A DNA stretch of 64,000 nucleotides. Source: Burkholderiales bacterium (GTDB lineage: Bacteria; Pseudomonadota; Gammaproteobacteria; Burkholderiales; Burkholderiaceae_C). Positions 8,150-18,039 of the stretch are shown one piece after another (position 1 is the first letter of the stretch; each line of letters starts with the position of its first letter). Position numbers and translations under genes: made by a program. Below the pieces are notes generated by a model. That model had not been told where the DNA came from. It worked only from the letters and a program-made list of their open reading frames with translations, and did not search any database. Location of the stretch: contig JAFKGD010000005.1 of the NCBI GenBank assembly GCA_017307855.1, forward strand, positions 1-64,000, given 5' to 3'.

Positions 8150-9160
8150 ATGAAAATCTTCCGCGGCTTCAGGCACCCGGGCATCTCGCCCGCCTGCGCC
8201 CTCACCATCGGCAATTTCGACGGCGTGCACCGGGGCCACCAGGCCATGCTGGCGCTGCTGGGCAACGAGGCCGCCCACCGCGGCGTGCCCAGTTGCGTGC
8301 TGACCTTCGAGCCACATCCGCGCGACCATTTCGCCGCCCGGCACATCCGGCCCGAACTGGCTCCCGCGCGAATCGCCACGCTGCGGGACAAGCTCACCGA
8401 ACTGGAGCGCTGCGGCGTGCAGCAGTGCGTCGTTCTGCCGTTCAACGAATCGCTGGCGGCCTTGTCTCCCCAGTCTTTCATCGACGACGTACTGGTGCAG
8501 GGCCTGGGCGCGCGCTACGTGCTGGTAGGGGACGACTTCCGCTTCGGCGCTCACCGGGCCGGCGACTACGCCCTGCTCGACTCGATGGCCGCCGCGCGCG
8601 GCTTCGACGTGGCGCGCATGATGAGCTATGAGGTCCACGGCCTGCGCGTGTCGAGTTCCGCCGTGCGCGAGGCTCTGGCCGCCGGCCGCATGGCCCAGGC
8701 CGCCGCGCTGCTGGGCCGGCCCTACAGCATCAGCGGCCACGTGGTGCACGGCCGCAAGCTGGGCCGCGACCTGGGTTTCCGCACGCTCAATCTGCGCTTC
8801 TCGCACTGGAAGCCGGCCGCCAGCGGCATTTTCGCGGTGGAGGTGCACGGGCTCTCGCCCGAGCCGCTGGCCGGCGTGGCCAACCTGGGCGTACGCCCCT
8901 CGCTTGACCCCGCCGACGTCAACGGCGGCCGCGTGCTGCTCGAGACCTTCTGCCTCGATTGGCCCGCCGGCCTGGGGGGCGAGGGGGGCTACGGTAAAAT
9001 CATCCGCGTGGACCTGCTGCACAAACTGCACGACGAACTGCGCTACGACAGCCTCGATGCCCTGAAGAAGGGCATCGCGCGCGACTGCGACGACGCACGT
9101 TCGTTCTTCGCGTCGCGTCACGGCCAGACCCGCCGGCAGACCACCCGCGACCGAATTTGA
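8150..9160 (+). CDS. ribF: Bifunctional riboflavin kinase / FAD synthetase
   Basis: A 336-residue enzyme making FMN from riboflavin and FAD from FMN. The N-terminal nucleotidyltransferase domain shows LTIGNFDGVHRGHQAML with the HxGH-type motif and later SSSAVREAL (residues ~165). The C-terminal flavokinase domain (about 185-310) contains GRKLGRDLGFRTLNL and GVANLGVRPS. Start MKIFRGFRHPG was preferred to an ATG 33 bases upstream, because family members begin here. It precedes ileS-lspA, a conserved betaproteobacterial gene order, though 137 bases and a repeat pair separate them. Confidence 0.95.
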   Translation: MKIFRGFRHPGISPACALTIGNFDGVHRGHQAMLALLGNEAAHRGVPSCVLTFEPHPRDHFAARHIRPELAPARIATLRDKLTELERCGVQQCVVLPFNESLAALSPQSFIDDVLVQGLGARYVLVGDDFRFGAHRAGDYALLDSMAAARGFDVARMMSYEVHGLRVSSSAVREALAAGRMAQAAALLGRPYSISGHVVHGRKLGRDLGFRTLNLRFSHWKPAASGIFAVEVHGLSPEPLAGVANLGVRPSLDPADVNGGRVLLETFCLDWPAGLGGEGGYGKIIRVDLLHKLHDELRYDSLDALKKGIARDCDDARSFFASRHGQTRRQTTRDRI

Positions 9161-9200
9161 AGCCCGCGCCACGCATCGGGACGATGCGGCCGGCCTGCCC

Positions 9201-9282
9201 CTGGACAAGCTCGGGGCGAACGGCATACCCCTCCACCCGCACCGTGCCTGCCGCACACAGCGTGGGCTGAGCCTGTCGAAGC
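9201..9282. repeat. Inverted pair of a small dispersed intergenic repeat
   Basis: CTGGACAAGCTCGGGGCGAA (9201-9220) and, inverted, GTGGGCTGAGCCTGTCGAAG (9262-9281) are two copies of one imperfect unit of the TTCGACAGGCTCAG type. Such units are recalled as frequent between genes in Comamonadaceae. The pair fills most of the ribF-ileS gap and could fold as a long hairpin in the transcript. Confidence 0.65.
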
Positions 9283-9297
9283 CTCCCACCCCAGAAC

Positions 9298-12195
9298 ATG
9301 TCCGAAGAAAACGCCAAGACCGACTACCGCGCCACACTGAACCTGGCCGACACCCCCTTCCCCATGCGCGGCGACCTGCCCAAGCGTGAGCCGGGCTGGG
9401 TGGACGAGTGGCACAACGGCGAAGGCCTCTACAAGCGCCTGCGCGACGCGCGCTGCGGCGCCCCGAAGTTCGTGCTGCACGACGGACCGCCCTACGCCAA
9501 TGGCCAGATCCACATGGGCCATGCCGTCAACAAGGTGCTCAAGGACATGATCGTCAAGGCGCGCCAGCTGGCCGGCTTCGATGCGCAATACATCCCGGGT
9601 TGGGACTGCCACGGCCTGCCGATCGAGAACGCCATCGAGAAGAAGTACGGCCGCAACCTGCCGCGCGACGAGATGCAGGCCAAGAGCCGCGCCTTCGCCA
9701 CCGAGCAGATCGCGCTGCAGATGGCCGACTTCAAGCGCCTGGGCGTGCTGGGCGACTGGGACCATCCCTACAAGACGATGGAATTCGTCACCGAGGCCAA
9801 CGAGATCCGCGCCTTCAAGCGCGTGATCGAACGCGGCTTCGTCTACCGCGGCCTCAAGCCCGTCTACTGGTGCTTCGACTGCGGCTCGTCGCTGGCCGAG
9901 TTCGAGATCGAGTACGCCGACAAGAAGTCGCAGACGCTGGACGTGGCCTTCGAGGCGGACGAGCCCGCAAAGCTCGCAGCTGCTTTCGGCCTGCCCGGGT
10001 TGCCCGCCGGCAAGAAGGCCTTCGCCGTCATCTGGACGACCACCGCCTGGACCATCCCCGCCAACCAGGCCATCAACCTCAACCCCGAACTGGAGTATTC
10101 GCTGGTCGATACGCCACGCGGCCTGCTGGTGCTGGCCGCCAGCCTGGTCGACAAGTGCATGGCGCGCTACGGCACCGAAGGCACGGTGGTCGCGACGGCC
10201 AAGGGCGAGAAGCTCGGGGGCCTGAATTTCCGCCATCCCCTGTACGACGTGGATGCGGGCTACAAGCGCCTCTCGCCCGTGTACCTGGCCGACTACGCCA
10301 CGGCCGACGACGGCACGGGCCTCGTGCACTCCGCGCCGGCCTACGGCGTGGACGACTTCAATTCCTGCGTCTCGCATGGCCTGGCCTACGACGACATCCT
10401 CAACCCCGTGCAGGGCAACGGCTCGTACGCGCCGGACTTTCCGCTTTTCGGCGGCCAGAACATCTGGAAGGCCGTGCCGGTCATCATCGAAACGCTGCGC
10501 GAAGCGGGTCACCTGATGGCCACCGAGACCATCACGCACAGCTATCCGCACTGCTGGCGCCACAAGACGCCGGTCATCTACCGCGCCGCCGCCCAGTGGT
10601 TCGTGCGCATGGACGAAGGCGAAGGCGTGTTCACCAAGGACAAGGCGCCCGACACGCTGCGCAACATGGCCCTGGCTGCGATCGAGGAAACCGGCTTCTA
10701 CCCCGAGAACGGCAAGACCCGTCTGCACGACATGATCGCCAACCGGCCCGACTGGTGCATCTCGCGCCAGCGCAGCTGGGGCGTGCCGATCCCCTTCTTC
10801 CTGCACAAGGACTCGGGCGAGCTGCACCCGATGACGATGGAGATCCTCGAACTGGCCGCCGACATGGTCGAGGCCGGCGGCATCGAGGCCTGGAGCAAGG
10901 CGAGCACCGAAGAGATCTTCGCCAAGGTCGGTGCGCAGGGCGCGGCCGACTACACCAAGAGCACCGACATCCTCGAAGTGTGGTTCGACTCCGGCACCAC
11001 CCACACCACCGTGCTCAAGGGCAGCCATGCCGGCAGCGGCCATGAAGAGCCGCACCCGGTGACCGGCGGCGTCGGCCCGGCGGCCGACCTGTACCTCGAA
11101 GGCCACGACCAGCACCGCGGATGGTTCCACTCGTCCCTGCTCACCGCCTGCGCCATGTACGGCCACGCGCCCTATCGCGGCCTGCTGACCCACGGCTTCA
11201 CCGTCGACAGCCAGGGCCGCAAGATGAGCAAGTCGCTGGGCAACGGCGTGGACCCGCAGAAGACCACCGAGAAGCTGGGCGCCGAGATCATCCGCCTGTG
11301 GGTGGCCGCCAGCGACTACTCGGGCGACATCGCGGGCGACGACAAGATCCTCGCGCGCGTGGTCGACGGCTACCGCCGCATCCGCAACACGCTGCGCTTC
11401 CTGCTGGCCAACACCAGCGACTTCGATCCGAAGAAGGACGCCGTGCCCGTGGCCGAGTTGCTCGAGATCGACCGCTGGATGCTGGCGCGCGCCGCACAGT
11501 TCCAGGCCGAGATCCTGGGTCACTACGAGAAGTACGAATTCCACCCCGTGGTTGCCAAGCTGCAGGTGTTCTGCTCCGAGGACCTCGGTGCGTTCTATCT
11601 GGACGTGCTCAAGGACCGGCTCTACACCACCGACGCCGGCTCGCACGCGCGCCGCAGCGCCCAGACCGCGCTGTGGCAGCTCACGCAGGCCATGCTGCGC
11701 TGGATGGCGCCCTTCCTGTCGTTCACGGCCGAAGAGGCGTGGAAGCTGGTGGGCAACAGCGATTCGATCTTCTTCGAGACCTACTGGAGGTTCGAAAGCG
11801 CCGCGGGCGACGATGCGTTGCTGGCCAGATGGGCGCAGATCCGTGCTGCGCGCGAAGTCGTCAACAAGGACATCGAAGCCGTGCGCGCTGAAGGCCGCGT
11901 CGGCTCGTCGCTGCAGGCCGGCGTGAAGCTCACCGTGCCCGCGGCCACGCATGCCGACATGCTGGCCGCGCTGCAGAGCCTGGGCGACGACCTGAAGTTC
12001 GTGTTCATCACGTCCGAAGCCTCGGTGGCGGCGGGCGATGCTCTCGCCACCACGGTCACACCGCTCACCGCCCCCAAGTGTGAGCGCTGCTGGCACTACC
12101 GCGACGATGTCGGCAGTGACGCCACCCATCCCACGCTGTGCGGCCGCTGCGTGAGCAACCTGTTCGGCGCGGGCGAGACCCGCACGGTGGCCTGA
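9298..12195 (+). CDS. ileS: Isoleucyl-tRNA synthetase
   Basis: A 965-residue class I aminoacyl-tRNA synthetase that charges tRNA-Ile. The HIGH-type motif is HMGH (residues 72-75) and the KMSKS loop is at 642-646; the editing (CP1) domain lies between. The C-terminal zinc ribbon is intact, with Cys 928, 931, 948 and 951, marking the bacterial type. The start [11 protein letters not shown] gives the expected family length. lspA begins one base after the stop codon, so the two are cotranscribed, as in E. coli. No T-box-like leader is seen. Confidence 0.98.
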   Translation: MSEENAKTDYRATLNLADTPFPMRGDLPKREPGWVDEWHNGEGLYKRLRDARCGAPKFVLHDGPPYANGQIHMGHAVNKVLKDMIVKARQLAGFDAQYIPGWDCHGLPIENAIEKKYGRNLPRDEMQAKSRAFATEQIALQMADFKRLGVLGDWDHPYKTMEFVTEANEIRAFKRVIERGFVYRGLKPVYWCFDCGSSLAEFEIEYADKKSQTLDVAFEADEPAKLAAAFGLPGLPAGKKAFAVIWTTTAWTIPANQAINLNPELEYSLVDTPRGLLVLAASLVDKCMARYGTEGTVVATAKGEKLGGLNFRHPLYDVDAGYKRLSPVYLADYATADDGTGLVHSAPAYGVDDFNSCVSHGLAYDDILNPVQGNGSYAPDFPLFGGQNIWKAVPVIIETLREAGHLMATETITHSYPHCWRHKTPVIYRAAAQWFVRMDEGEGVFTKDKAPDTLRNMALAAIEETGFYPENGKTRLHDMIANRPDWCISRQRSWGVPIPFFLHKDSGELHPMTMEILELAADMVEAGGIEAWSKASTEEIFAKVGAQGAADYTKSTDILEVWFDSGTTHTTVLKGSHAGSGHEEPHPVTGGVGPAADLYLEGHDQHRGWFHSSLLTACAMYGHAPYRGLLTHGFTVDSQGRKMSKSLGNGVDPQKTTEKLGAEIIRLWVAASDYSGDIAGDDKILARVVDGYRRIRNTLRFLLANTSDFDPKKDAVPVAELLEIDRWMLARAAQFQAEILGHYEKYEFHPVVAKLQVFCSEDLGAFYLDVLKDRLYTTDAGSHARRSAQTALWQLTQAMLRWMAPFLSFTAEEAWKLVGNSDSIFFETYWRFESAAGDDALLARWAQIRAAREVVNKDIEAVRAEGRVGSSLQAGVKLTVPAATHADMLAALQSLGDDLKFVFITSEASVAAGDALATTVTPLTAPKCERCWHYRDDVGSDATHPTLCGRCVSNLFGAGETRTVA

Positions 12196-12196
12196 G

Positions 12197-12697
12197 ATGG
12201 CGGGCAAGGCATCCACGGGCAGCAGCGCCCGCCTGATCACCTGGCTGGCGCTCGCGCTGGCCATCGTGATCGCCGACCAGTTCACCAAGACGCTGATCCT
12301 GGGCTACTACCGCCTGGGTGACAGCACCTACATCACCGGCTTCTTCAACATCGTGCGCGCCCACAACACGGGCGCCGCTTTCTCCTTCCTGGCCGGGGCG
12401 TCGGGCTGGCAGCGCTGGTTCTTCACCGCCATCGGCGTCGGCGCAGCCGTCTTCATCGTCTGGATGCTGCGCGCCCACACCGGCCAGCGGCTGTTCTGCT
12501 TTGCGCTGTCGTGCATCCTGGGCGGCGCGGTGGGCAACGTGGTGGACCGCATGCTGCACGGCTACGTGGTCGACTTCCTCGATTTCCACTGGGCCGGCTG
12601 GCATTTCCCGTCGTTCAACCTGGCAGACATGGCGATCACGCTGGGCGCGGCCTGCCTGATCCTCGACGAGATCCTGCGCGTGCGGCGCGGGCGCTGA
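12197..12697 (+). CDS. lspA: Lipoprotein signal peptidase (signal peptidase II)
   Basis: A 166-residue inner-membrane aspartic protease that removes signal peptides from diacylglyceryl-prolipoproteins. Four hydrophobic spans are visible. The catalytic aspartates are Asp117 in GNVVDR and Asp144 in FNLADMAIT; the family motif NTGAAFSF is also present. The ATG follows the ileS stop after a single base, indicating translational coupling. A GC hairpin without a T-run sits between it and the following receptor gene, so partial read-through is possible. Confidence 0.97.
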   Translation: MAGKASTGSSARLITWLALALAIVIADQFTKTLILGYYRLGDSTYITGFFNIVRAHNTGAAFSFLAGASGWQRWFFTAIGVGAAVFIVWMLRAHTGQRLFCFALSCILGGAVGNVVDRMLHGYVVDFLDFHWAGWHFPSFNLADMAITLGAACLILDEILRVRRGR

Positions 12698-12792
12698 GCC
12701 GCAGCGCCCCCGGCCGCGCACGGCTGCGGCTGTGCTACCTTCGCTGCCCGAGAGCCGCCACCCGGCGGCGACAACAACGAGGGGACTTCCTT

Positions 12793-13773
12793 ATGACATC
12801 GATCACCCGCCGCCAGGCCTGCGCGGCCGCGCTCGCCTGGCCCATCTTCGCGCCCCACGCGCATGCACAGGCGGCCTGGCCGTCCCGTCCGGTCGCCCTG
12901 GTGATCCCGTTCCCGCCCGGCGGCCACACCGACGCGATCGGCCGCATGGTGGCCGACCATCTGGCGCGCCGGCTGGGCCAGCCGGTGGTGATCGAGAACC
13001 GCCCGGGCGTCAACGGATCGCTGGGCACGGACGCCGTGACCCGCGCCGCCGCCGACGGCCACACGCTGGTCATGGGCGGCATCGGCACACTCGCCATCAA
13101 CCCCGCCATGAACCCGAACGTGCGCTACGACGCGCGGCGCGACCTCACCCACGTGGCCCTGGTCGCGCGCAGCCCGAACGTGCTGCTGGCCTCGCCGCGC
13201 CTGGCGGCGCAGTCGCTGCGCGAGGTCATCGCGCAGGCCAAGGCGCAACCTCGGGGCCTCAACTTCGCACTGACCGGCATCGGCTCGTCGGGGCATCTGG
13301 CGATGGAACTACTCAAGCAATCGGCGGGTGTCGACTTCAATGCCGTGCCTTACAAGGGCGATGCGCCGGCCACCGCCGACCTGCTCGGCGGCCAGGTCGA
13401 CCTGCTGTTCCTCAACAGCGTGGTGGCGGTGCCGCACGTGAAGTCCGGCAAGCTGCGCGCGCTGGCCGTCACCAGCGGCTCGCGCAATCCGCTGCTGCCC
13501 GAGGTGCCGACGCTGGTCGAAACCGGGCTGCCTGGGGCCGTCGCCGACTCGTGGACCAGCCTGGCGGGCCCGCCCGGTCTGCCGGGTGCGGTGGTGGAGC
13601 GACTCAACCAGGAAGTCGCCTCGATCCTCGCGCTGCCGGACGTGCGCGAGCGGCTGGCCGCCAGCGGCACCGAGGCCATGGCCGGCTCGCCGGCGCAGGC
13701 ACAAGCCTTCGTGCTGGCCGAGATCGAGAAGTGGGGCCGCGTGATCAAAGCGGGCAACATGCGCGCCGAATGA
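12793..13773 (+). CDS. Bug/TctC family tripartite tricarboxylate receptor, periplasmic
   Basis: A 326-residue extracytoplasmic solute-binding protein. The N-terminus MTSITRRQACAAALAWPIFA has a twin-arginine-like motif with probable cleavage after AHA; the mature part opens with the Bug pattern WPSRPVALVIPFPPGGHTDAIGRMV and contains VIENRPGVNGSLGT and VPYKGDAPATADLLGGQVD. These proteins deliver carboxylates or similar small molecules to TctAB-type permeases or act as sensors. No permease is adjacent: tctBA is about 8 kb away on the other strand. The ligand cannot be inferred. Confidence 0.92.
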   Translation: MTSITRRQACAAALAWPIFAPHAHAQAAWPSRPVALVIPFPPGGHTDAIGRMVADHLARRLGQPVVIENRPGVNGSLGTDAVTRAAADGHTLVMGGIGTLAINPAMNPNVRYDARRDLTHVALVARSPNVLLASPRLAAQSLREVIAQAKAQPRGLNFALTGIGSSGHLAMELLKQSAGVDFNAVPYKGDAPATADLLGGQVDLLFLNSVVAVPHVKSGKLRALAVTSGSRNPLLPEVPTLVETGLPGAVADSWTSLAGPPGLPGAVVERLNQEVASILALPDVRERLAASGTEAMAGSPAQAQAFVLAEIEKWGRVIKAGNMRAE

Positions 13774-13828
13774 CGTCCCGGCGAGGTTGAAAAGGCCGGC
13801 CGGCCACGTATAGTGGCTGGTCGAGCCC

Positions 13829-15481
13829 ATGAAGCATTTGTTGAATCTGTTGGCAGCCGTGGCGCTGCTGGTCTGGGGAACGCATCTCGTGCGCACGGGC
13901 GTGCTGCGGGTGTTCGGCGCCAACCTGCGCAACATGCTGGCCCAGAGCATGGGCAACCGCTTCACTGCCGCCCTGTCGGGCATCGGAGTGACAGCGCTGG
14001 TGCAGTCGAGCACGGCCACCTCGCTCATGACGTCCTCGTTCGTCGGCCAGGGTCTCATCGCCCTGCCGGCCGCGCTGGCCGTGATGCGCGGGGCCGACAT
14101 CGGCACGGCCCTGATGGCGGTGCTGTTCTCCACCGACCTGTCGTGGCTCTCGCCGCTCTTCATCTTCGTGGGCGTGGTGCTGTTCATCTCGCGCCAGGAC
14201 AACGCCGTGGGCCGCATCGGACGGGTGCTGATCGGGCTGGGGCTCATGCTGCTGGCGCTGCGGCTGGTGGTCGAGGCCACCGAGCCCCTGCTGGCCTCGC
14301 CAGCAGTGCGGGCGTTGCTGGCCTCGATCAGCAGCGACATGCTGCTGGAGATCACACTGGGCGCGGCGCTGGCGGTGGTGGCGTATTCCAGCCTGGCCAT
14401 CGTCCTGCTGATCGCGGCCATGGCCGCCTCCACCGCCATCCCGATCGACGTGGCGCTCGGCCTGGTCCTGGGCGCCAACCTGGGCAGCGGCGTGCTGGCG
14501 GTACTGACCACGGCCAAATCGGCCGTGCCGGTGCGGCAGGTCACCATCGGCAACCTGCTGTTCAAGCTGCTCGGTGTCGCCATCTGCGCGCCCTTCGTGG
14601 GCCTGTGGATCCGGCATGCCGGCCCCTTCCTGCCCGACCTGGCGCACAGCGTGGTGCTGTTCCACCTAGCGTTCAATGTCGTCGTCAGCCTGGGATTCAT
14701 CGGCCTCACGCAACTGGTGGCCCGCGCCGTGCAGCGGCTGCTGCCCGAGCCCGCGGTGCAGGCCACCACGCAGCGTCCGCAGCATCTCGATCCGTCGGCG
14801 CTCTCCACGCCGTCGCTGGCGATCTCCAACGCCGCGCGCGAGGCGCTGCACCAGGCCGACGTGGTCGAGTCGATGCTGCTGGGCATGCTCACCGTCATCC
14901 GCAACAACGACCTCAAGCTCGCTGGCGAGCTGCGCCGCATGGACGACACGGTCGACCAGCTCTACTCGTCGATCAAGTACTACCTCACCAAGATCTCGCG
15001 CGAGGCACTGGCCGAAGACGAAAGCCGGCGCTGGACCGACATCATCAGCTTCACCATCAACATGGAGCAGATCGGCGACATCGTCGAGCGCATCGTCATC
15101 GACATCGAGGACAAGAAGATCCGCAAGGGCCGCAACTTCTCCGAGGCTGGCATGGCCGAGATCTGCGAGCTGCACGCGCGCCTGATCGACAACCTGCGCC
15201 TGGGCATGAGCGTCTTCCTCAACGGCAACGTGCGCGACGCGCAGAAGCTGCTGGAGGAAAAGGCGCGCTTTCGCGACCTGGAGCGCGAGTACGCCACTAC
15301 GCATCTGGCGCGGCTGTCGGACAAGACGGTCTCCAGCATCGAGACCAGCTCGCTGCACATCGACCTCATCAGCGACCTCAAGCGCATCAACTCGCACATC
15401 TGCTCGATCGCCTATCCGATCCTCGACTCGGCCGGCGCGCTCGCGCCCAGCCGGCTGCGCGACCCTCTACCGCCGCATTGA
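13829..15481 (+). CDS. Na/Pi-cotransporter II family protein with C-terminal PhoU-like domain
   Basis: A 550-residue membrane protein. The N-terminal ~310 residues hold about eight hydrophobic helices as two inverted Na_Pi_cotrans repeats; the first has the QSSTATS motif (Gln59). In the second repeat the corresponding segment reads AYSSLAI, so the usual QSS signature is incomplete. Residues ~335-540 are a helical PhoU-like domain (RRMDDTVDQLYSSIKYYL). It is likely to import phosphate with sodium or regulate phosphate export, as YjbB does. It stands alone between a Bug receptor and a convergent oxidoreductase gene. Confidence 0.88.
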   Translation: MKHLLNLLAAVALLVWGTHLVRTGVLRVFGANLRNMLAQSMGNRFTAALSGIGVTALVQSSTATSLMTSSFVGQGLIALPAALAVMRGADIGTALMAVLFSTDLSWLSPLFIFVGVVLFISRQDNAVGRIGRVLIGLGLMLLALRLVVEATEPLLASPAVRALLASISSDMLLEITLGAALAVVAYSSLAIVLLIAAMAASTAIPIDVALGLVLGANLGSGVLAVLTTAKSAVPVRQVTIGNLLFKLLGVAICAPFVGLWIRHAGPFLPDLAHSVVLFHLAFNVVVSLGFIGLTQLVARAVQRLLPEPAVQATTQRPQHLDPSALSTPSLAISNAAREALHQADVVESMLLGMLTVIRNNDLKLAGELRRMDDTVDQLYSSIKYYLTKISREALAEDESRRWTDIISFTINMEQIGDIVERIVIDIEDKKIRKGRNFSEAGMAEICELHARLIDNLRLGMSVFLNGNVRDAQKLLEEKARFRDLEREYATTHLARLSDKTVSSIETSSLHIDLISDLKRINSHICSIAYPILDSAGALAPSRLRDPLPPH

Positions 15482-15527
15482 GGTCACGGGCGTGCGGCGA
15501 CGGCGGCCTGCGGCACGCCACCGGTGC

Positions 15528-16523
15528 TCAGAGCGTCAGCACGGTGCAGCCCGTGGTCCTGCGTGCCTCCAGGTCGCGATGCGCCTGCTGCACGTCTGCC
15601 AGGGGATAGGTCTGGTTGATGTTGATCTTCACCTGGCCGGTAAGCACGGCATCGAACAGGTCGTCGGCCATGGCCTGGGTGCTTTCGCGGGTGGCCATGT
15701 GGGTGAACAGGTTCTGGCGGGTCACGTAGAGCGACTTCGCATTGAGTAGCGCAGGGGCGAACGGCGGCACCGGTCCGGACGCGTTGCCGAAGCAGGCCAT
15801 CAGGCCGAAGGGCCGCAGGCAGTCGATCGACTTTTCCCACGTGTCCTTGCCCACCGAGTCGTAGACCACCTTCACGCCGGGACCCCCTGTGATCTCCTTC
15901 ACGCGCGCGGCGAAGTCCTCGGTGCGGTAGTTGATGGCGTGGGCGGCGCCATGGGCCAGCGCGATGTCGCATTTCTCCTGCGAGCCCGCCGTACCGATCA
16001 CCTGCAGGCCCAAAGCCTTGCCCCACTGGCACGCGATCTGGCCCACGCCACCGGCCGCGGCATGGAACAGCACGTAGTCGCCAGCGACCAGGCCCTCGGC
16101 CGGCAGCGTCTTCTTGAGCAGGTACTGCGCGGTCATGCCCTTGAGCATCATGGCCGCGCCGGTCTCGAAGCTGATCGCATCGGGCAGGCGGCACACGCAG
16201 CGCGCGGGCATGACGCGCGCCTCGCTGTAGCTGCCCGGCGGCTGGCTGGCGTAGGCCGCGCGGTCACCCACGCGCAGGTGCGTGACCCCCTCGCCCACGG
16301 CCTCGATCACGCCGGCCCCCTCCATGCCCAGCTGCAGCGGCATCGGCAGCGTGTAGAGGCCGCTACGCTGGTAGACGTCGATGAAGTTCAGGCCGATGGC
16401 GCGGTGACGGATGCGCACCTCGCCCGGTCCGGGCTCGCCCAGGGCGATGTCGACAAACTTCAACTGCTCGGGGCCGCCATGCTGATCGATGCGCACGGCG
16501 CGAACGGTGGTCTGCTGGGTCAT
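15528..16523 (-). CDS. NADPH:quinone oxidoreductase (zeta-crystallin-like MDR)
   Basis: A 331-residue medium-chain dehydrogenase/reductase without the zinc ligands of alcohol dehydrogenases. The N-terminal GroES-like half includes HRAIGLNFIDVYQRSGLY, typical of QorA; the Rossmann half has FHAAAGGVGQIACQWGKALG for NADPH. It should reduce quinones by one or two electrons in the cytoplasm. It lies 36 bases after the SDR gene on the same strand, so the two oxidoreductases are probably cotranscribed and may act on related carbonyl or quinone substrates. Confidence 0.9.
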   Translation of the reverse strand: MTQQTTVRAVRIDQHGGPEQLKFVDIALGEPGPGEVRIRHRAIGLNFIDVYQRSGLYTLPMPLQLGMEGAGVIEAVGEGVTHLRVGDRAAYASQPPGSYSEARVMPARCVCRLPDAISFETGAAMMLKGMTAQYLLKKTLPAEGLVAGDYVLFHAAAGGVGQIACQWGKALGLQVIGTAGSQEKCDIALAHGAAHAINYRTEDFAARVKEITGGPGVKVVYDSVGKDTWEKSIDCLRPFGLMACFGNASGPVPPFAPALLNAKSLYVTRQNLFTHMATRESTQAMADDLFDAVLTGQVKININQTYPLADVQQAHRDLEARRTTGCTVLTL

Positions 16524-16559
16524 GATGTGGATGCGTGAGGCAGGAAGGGGGAAGGTGAA

Positions 16560-17345
16560 TCAGTACGTGCCGGGGTAGGCACCACCGTCGGCCAGGATGT
16601 TCTGGCCGGTGATGTAGCCGGCCTGCATGCTGCACAGGAAGGCGCAGACGGCGCCGAACTCGGCCGGCTCGCCGAAGCGGCCTGCAGGAATGGCCTTGCG
16701 CCGCGTGTCGGCGGCGGCTTCGACGGTCGTGCCGCCCTTCTGCGCCCAGTTGCGCAGCGTGCCTTTGAGACGATCGGTGTCGAAGGCACCGGGAAGCAGG
16801 TTGTTGATGGTGACGCCGCGCGCCGCCACCGGGCTGCGCGCCAGGCCGGCCACGAAACCCGTCAGCCCGCTGCGCGCGCCATTCGACAGGCCCAGGATGT
16901 CCAGCGGCGCCTTCACCGCGCTCGACGTGATGTTGACGATGCGGCCATAGCCGCGGGCGGCCATGCCGTCCACCGTGGCCTTGATCAGCTCGATCGGCAT
17001 GAGCATGTTGGCATCCACGGCGGCAATCCAGGCGTCGCGGTCCCAGGTGCGGAAATCACCCGGCGGTGGGCCCCCTGCGTTGGTGACCACGATGTCGTAG
17101 TCGGATCGTGCACCGAAGATGGCCGCGCGGCCTGCCGTCGTCGTGATGTCTGCTGCGACGGTGAGCACCTGCACGGCGGGCGCCGCGCGGCGCAGCTCGG
17201 CCGCTGAAGCCTCCAGCGCCTCGGAACCCCGGGCCACCATGATCACGTTGACACCTTCGTGCGCCAGCGCCTGCGCGCAACCCAGACCCAATCCCTTGCT
17301 GGCGCCCCCGACCAGCGCCCATTTGCCTGCAATGCCCAAATCCAT
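16560..17345 (-). CDS. Atypical short-chain dehydrogenase/reductase (YxxxK replaced)
   Basis: A 261-residue SDR. The cofactor motif is GGASKGLGLG (residues 13-22) and the NAG motif is NAGGPPPG (89-96). The catalytic region reads ITSSAVKAPLDILGLSNGAR: Ser141/142 are present, but at the positions of Tyr and Lys it has Ser154 and Arg158 (SxxxR). A C-terminal NILADGGAYPGTY closes the fold. SDRs with an LSNxxR segment form a recognised divergent subgroup with poorly known chemistry. The start MDLGIAGKW follows AGGACATGTG. It is upstream of the quinone oxidoreductase in one transcript. Confidence 0.87.
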   Translation of the reverse strand: MDLGIAGKWALVGGASKGLGLGCAQALAHEGVNVIMVARGSEALEASAAELRRAAPAVQVLTVAADITTTAGRAAIFGARSDYDIVVTNAGGPPPGDFRTWDRDAWIAAVDANMLMPIELIKATVDGMAARGYGRIVNITSSAVKAPLDILGLSNGARSGLTGFVAGLARSPVAARGVTINNLLPGAFDTDRLKGTLRNWAQKGGTTVEAAADTRRKAIPAGRFGEPAEFGAVCAFLCSMQAGYITGQNILADGGAYPGTY

Positions 17346-17439
17346 CACATGTCCTGTAGGTTTCAAGTAGTTACACTAAATGCCGATACGCGCAGCACGC
17401 GAGCGCATGCGCAAGATTCACCGCAGGGGGGAACACAGC

Positions 17440-18039
17440 ATGAGGTGGGTAGCTTATTGCACTCTGGCGGCAGCGTCTGCGCTGGGGTCACCGGCCTGGG
17501 GCCAGGCCGACGGTGCTGGTGGCGAGGCAGCGCTGGTCAAGCGCGCCGCAGAACTGCGCCAGCAGCCCGGGGAGGGGTCGCCGTCCCTGGGCGCGCTGGC
17601 ACCACAGACCGCCGTGACGCGGCTGCCGACCCGCCAGGGCGCGTGGGTGCAGGTTCGCACAGCCGCTGGCGCCACGGGCTGGCTGCACATCTTCGATCTG
17701 ACCTCGGCCAGCAGCGCCAGCGGCAACCCGGCCGCAGGCGCCCTGCGTGGGCTGACGGGTCTGTTTACCCGCAACACCGGTGCAGGCGCGGCCACCACGA
17801 CAGCCACGTCCACCGTGGGCATCCGCGGCCTGAGCACCGAAGACCTGGCTCGTTCGCAGCCTGATCTCGCCGCCGTCGCGCAGGCCGAGGCGCTGCGGCA
17901 GGACGCCGGCCAGGCTCAGGCTTTCGCATCGGCCGCCGCGCTGCCCCAACGGCCGCTGATGGTGCTGCCCGAACCGCAACGGCCCGCCAGTGCCGGCGCC
18001 CCGCCGGCCGGGAGCAGCAACCAGGGGGTTCTGCCATGA
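17440..18039 (+). CDS. Secreted SH3-domain protein coupled to an M48 protease
   Basis: A 199-residue exported protein. MRWVAYCTLAAASALGSPAWGQ is a signal peptide; the mature part (residues ~30-90) is a bacterial SH3 fold, ending GAWVQVRTAAGATGWLHIFDL. The remainder is low-complexity Ala/Thr/Gln-rich sequence with LSTEDLARSQPDLAAVAQAE. The start follows AGGGGGGAAC. Its stop overlaps the next start as ATGA, so it is translationally coupled to the M48 protease. It could bind peptidoglycan or the protease itself; neither is shown by the sequence. Confidence 0.82.
   Translation: MRWVAYCTLAAASALGSPAWGQADGAGGEAALVKRAAELRQQPGEGSPSLGALAPQTAVTRLPTRQGAWVQVRTAAGATGWLHIFDLTSASSASGNPAAGALRGLTGLFTRNTGAGAATTTATSTVGIRGLSTEDLARSQPDLAAVAQAEALRQDAGQAQAFASAAALPQRPLMVLPEPQRPASAGAPPAGSSNQGVLP

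Noticed and set aside
9161-9297. T-box or leader peptide before ileS
   Set aside because: No specifier or antiterminator pattern; the gap is explained by two repeat units, and T-boxes are not expected in this group.
9118-12288. A 1056-residue open frame antisense to ileS
   Set aside because: It is a shadow of a GC-rich gene: His/Arg/Gly/Val-rich, no motif, and ileS on the other strand is complete with all catalytic motifs.
12698-12730. Terminator after lspA
   Set aside because: GCCGCAGC/GCTGCGGC can pair, but the loop is long and no T-run follows.
13309-14949. A 546-residue Ser/Arg-rich frame antisense to the Na/Pi transporter
   Set aside because: The composition is that of a shadow frame, and the plus-strand protein has clear repeats and helices.
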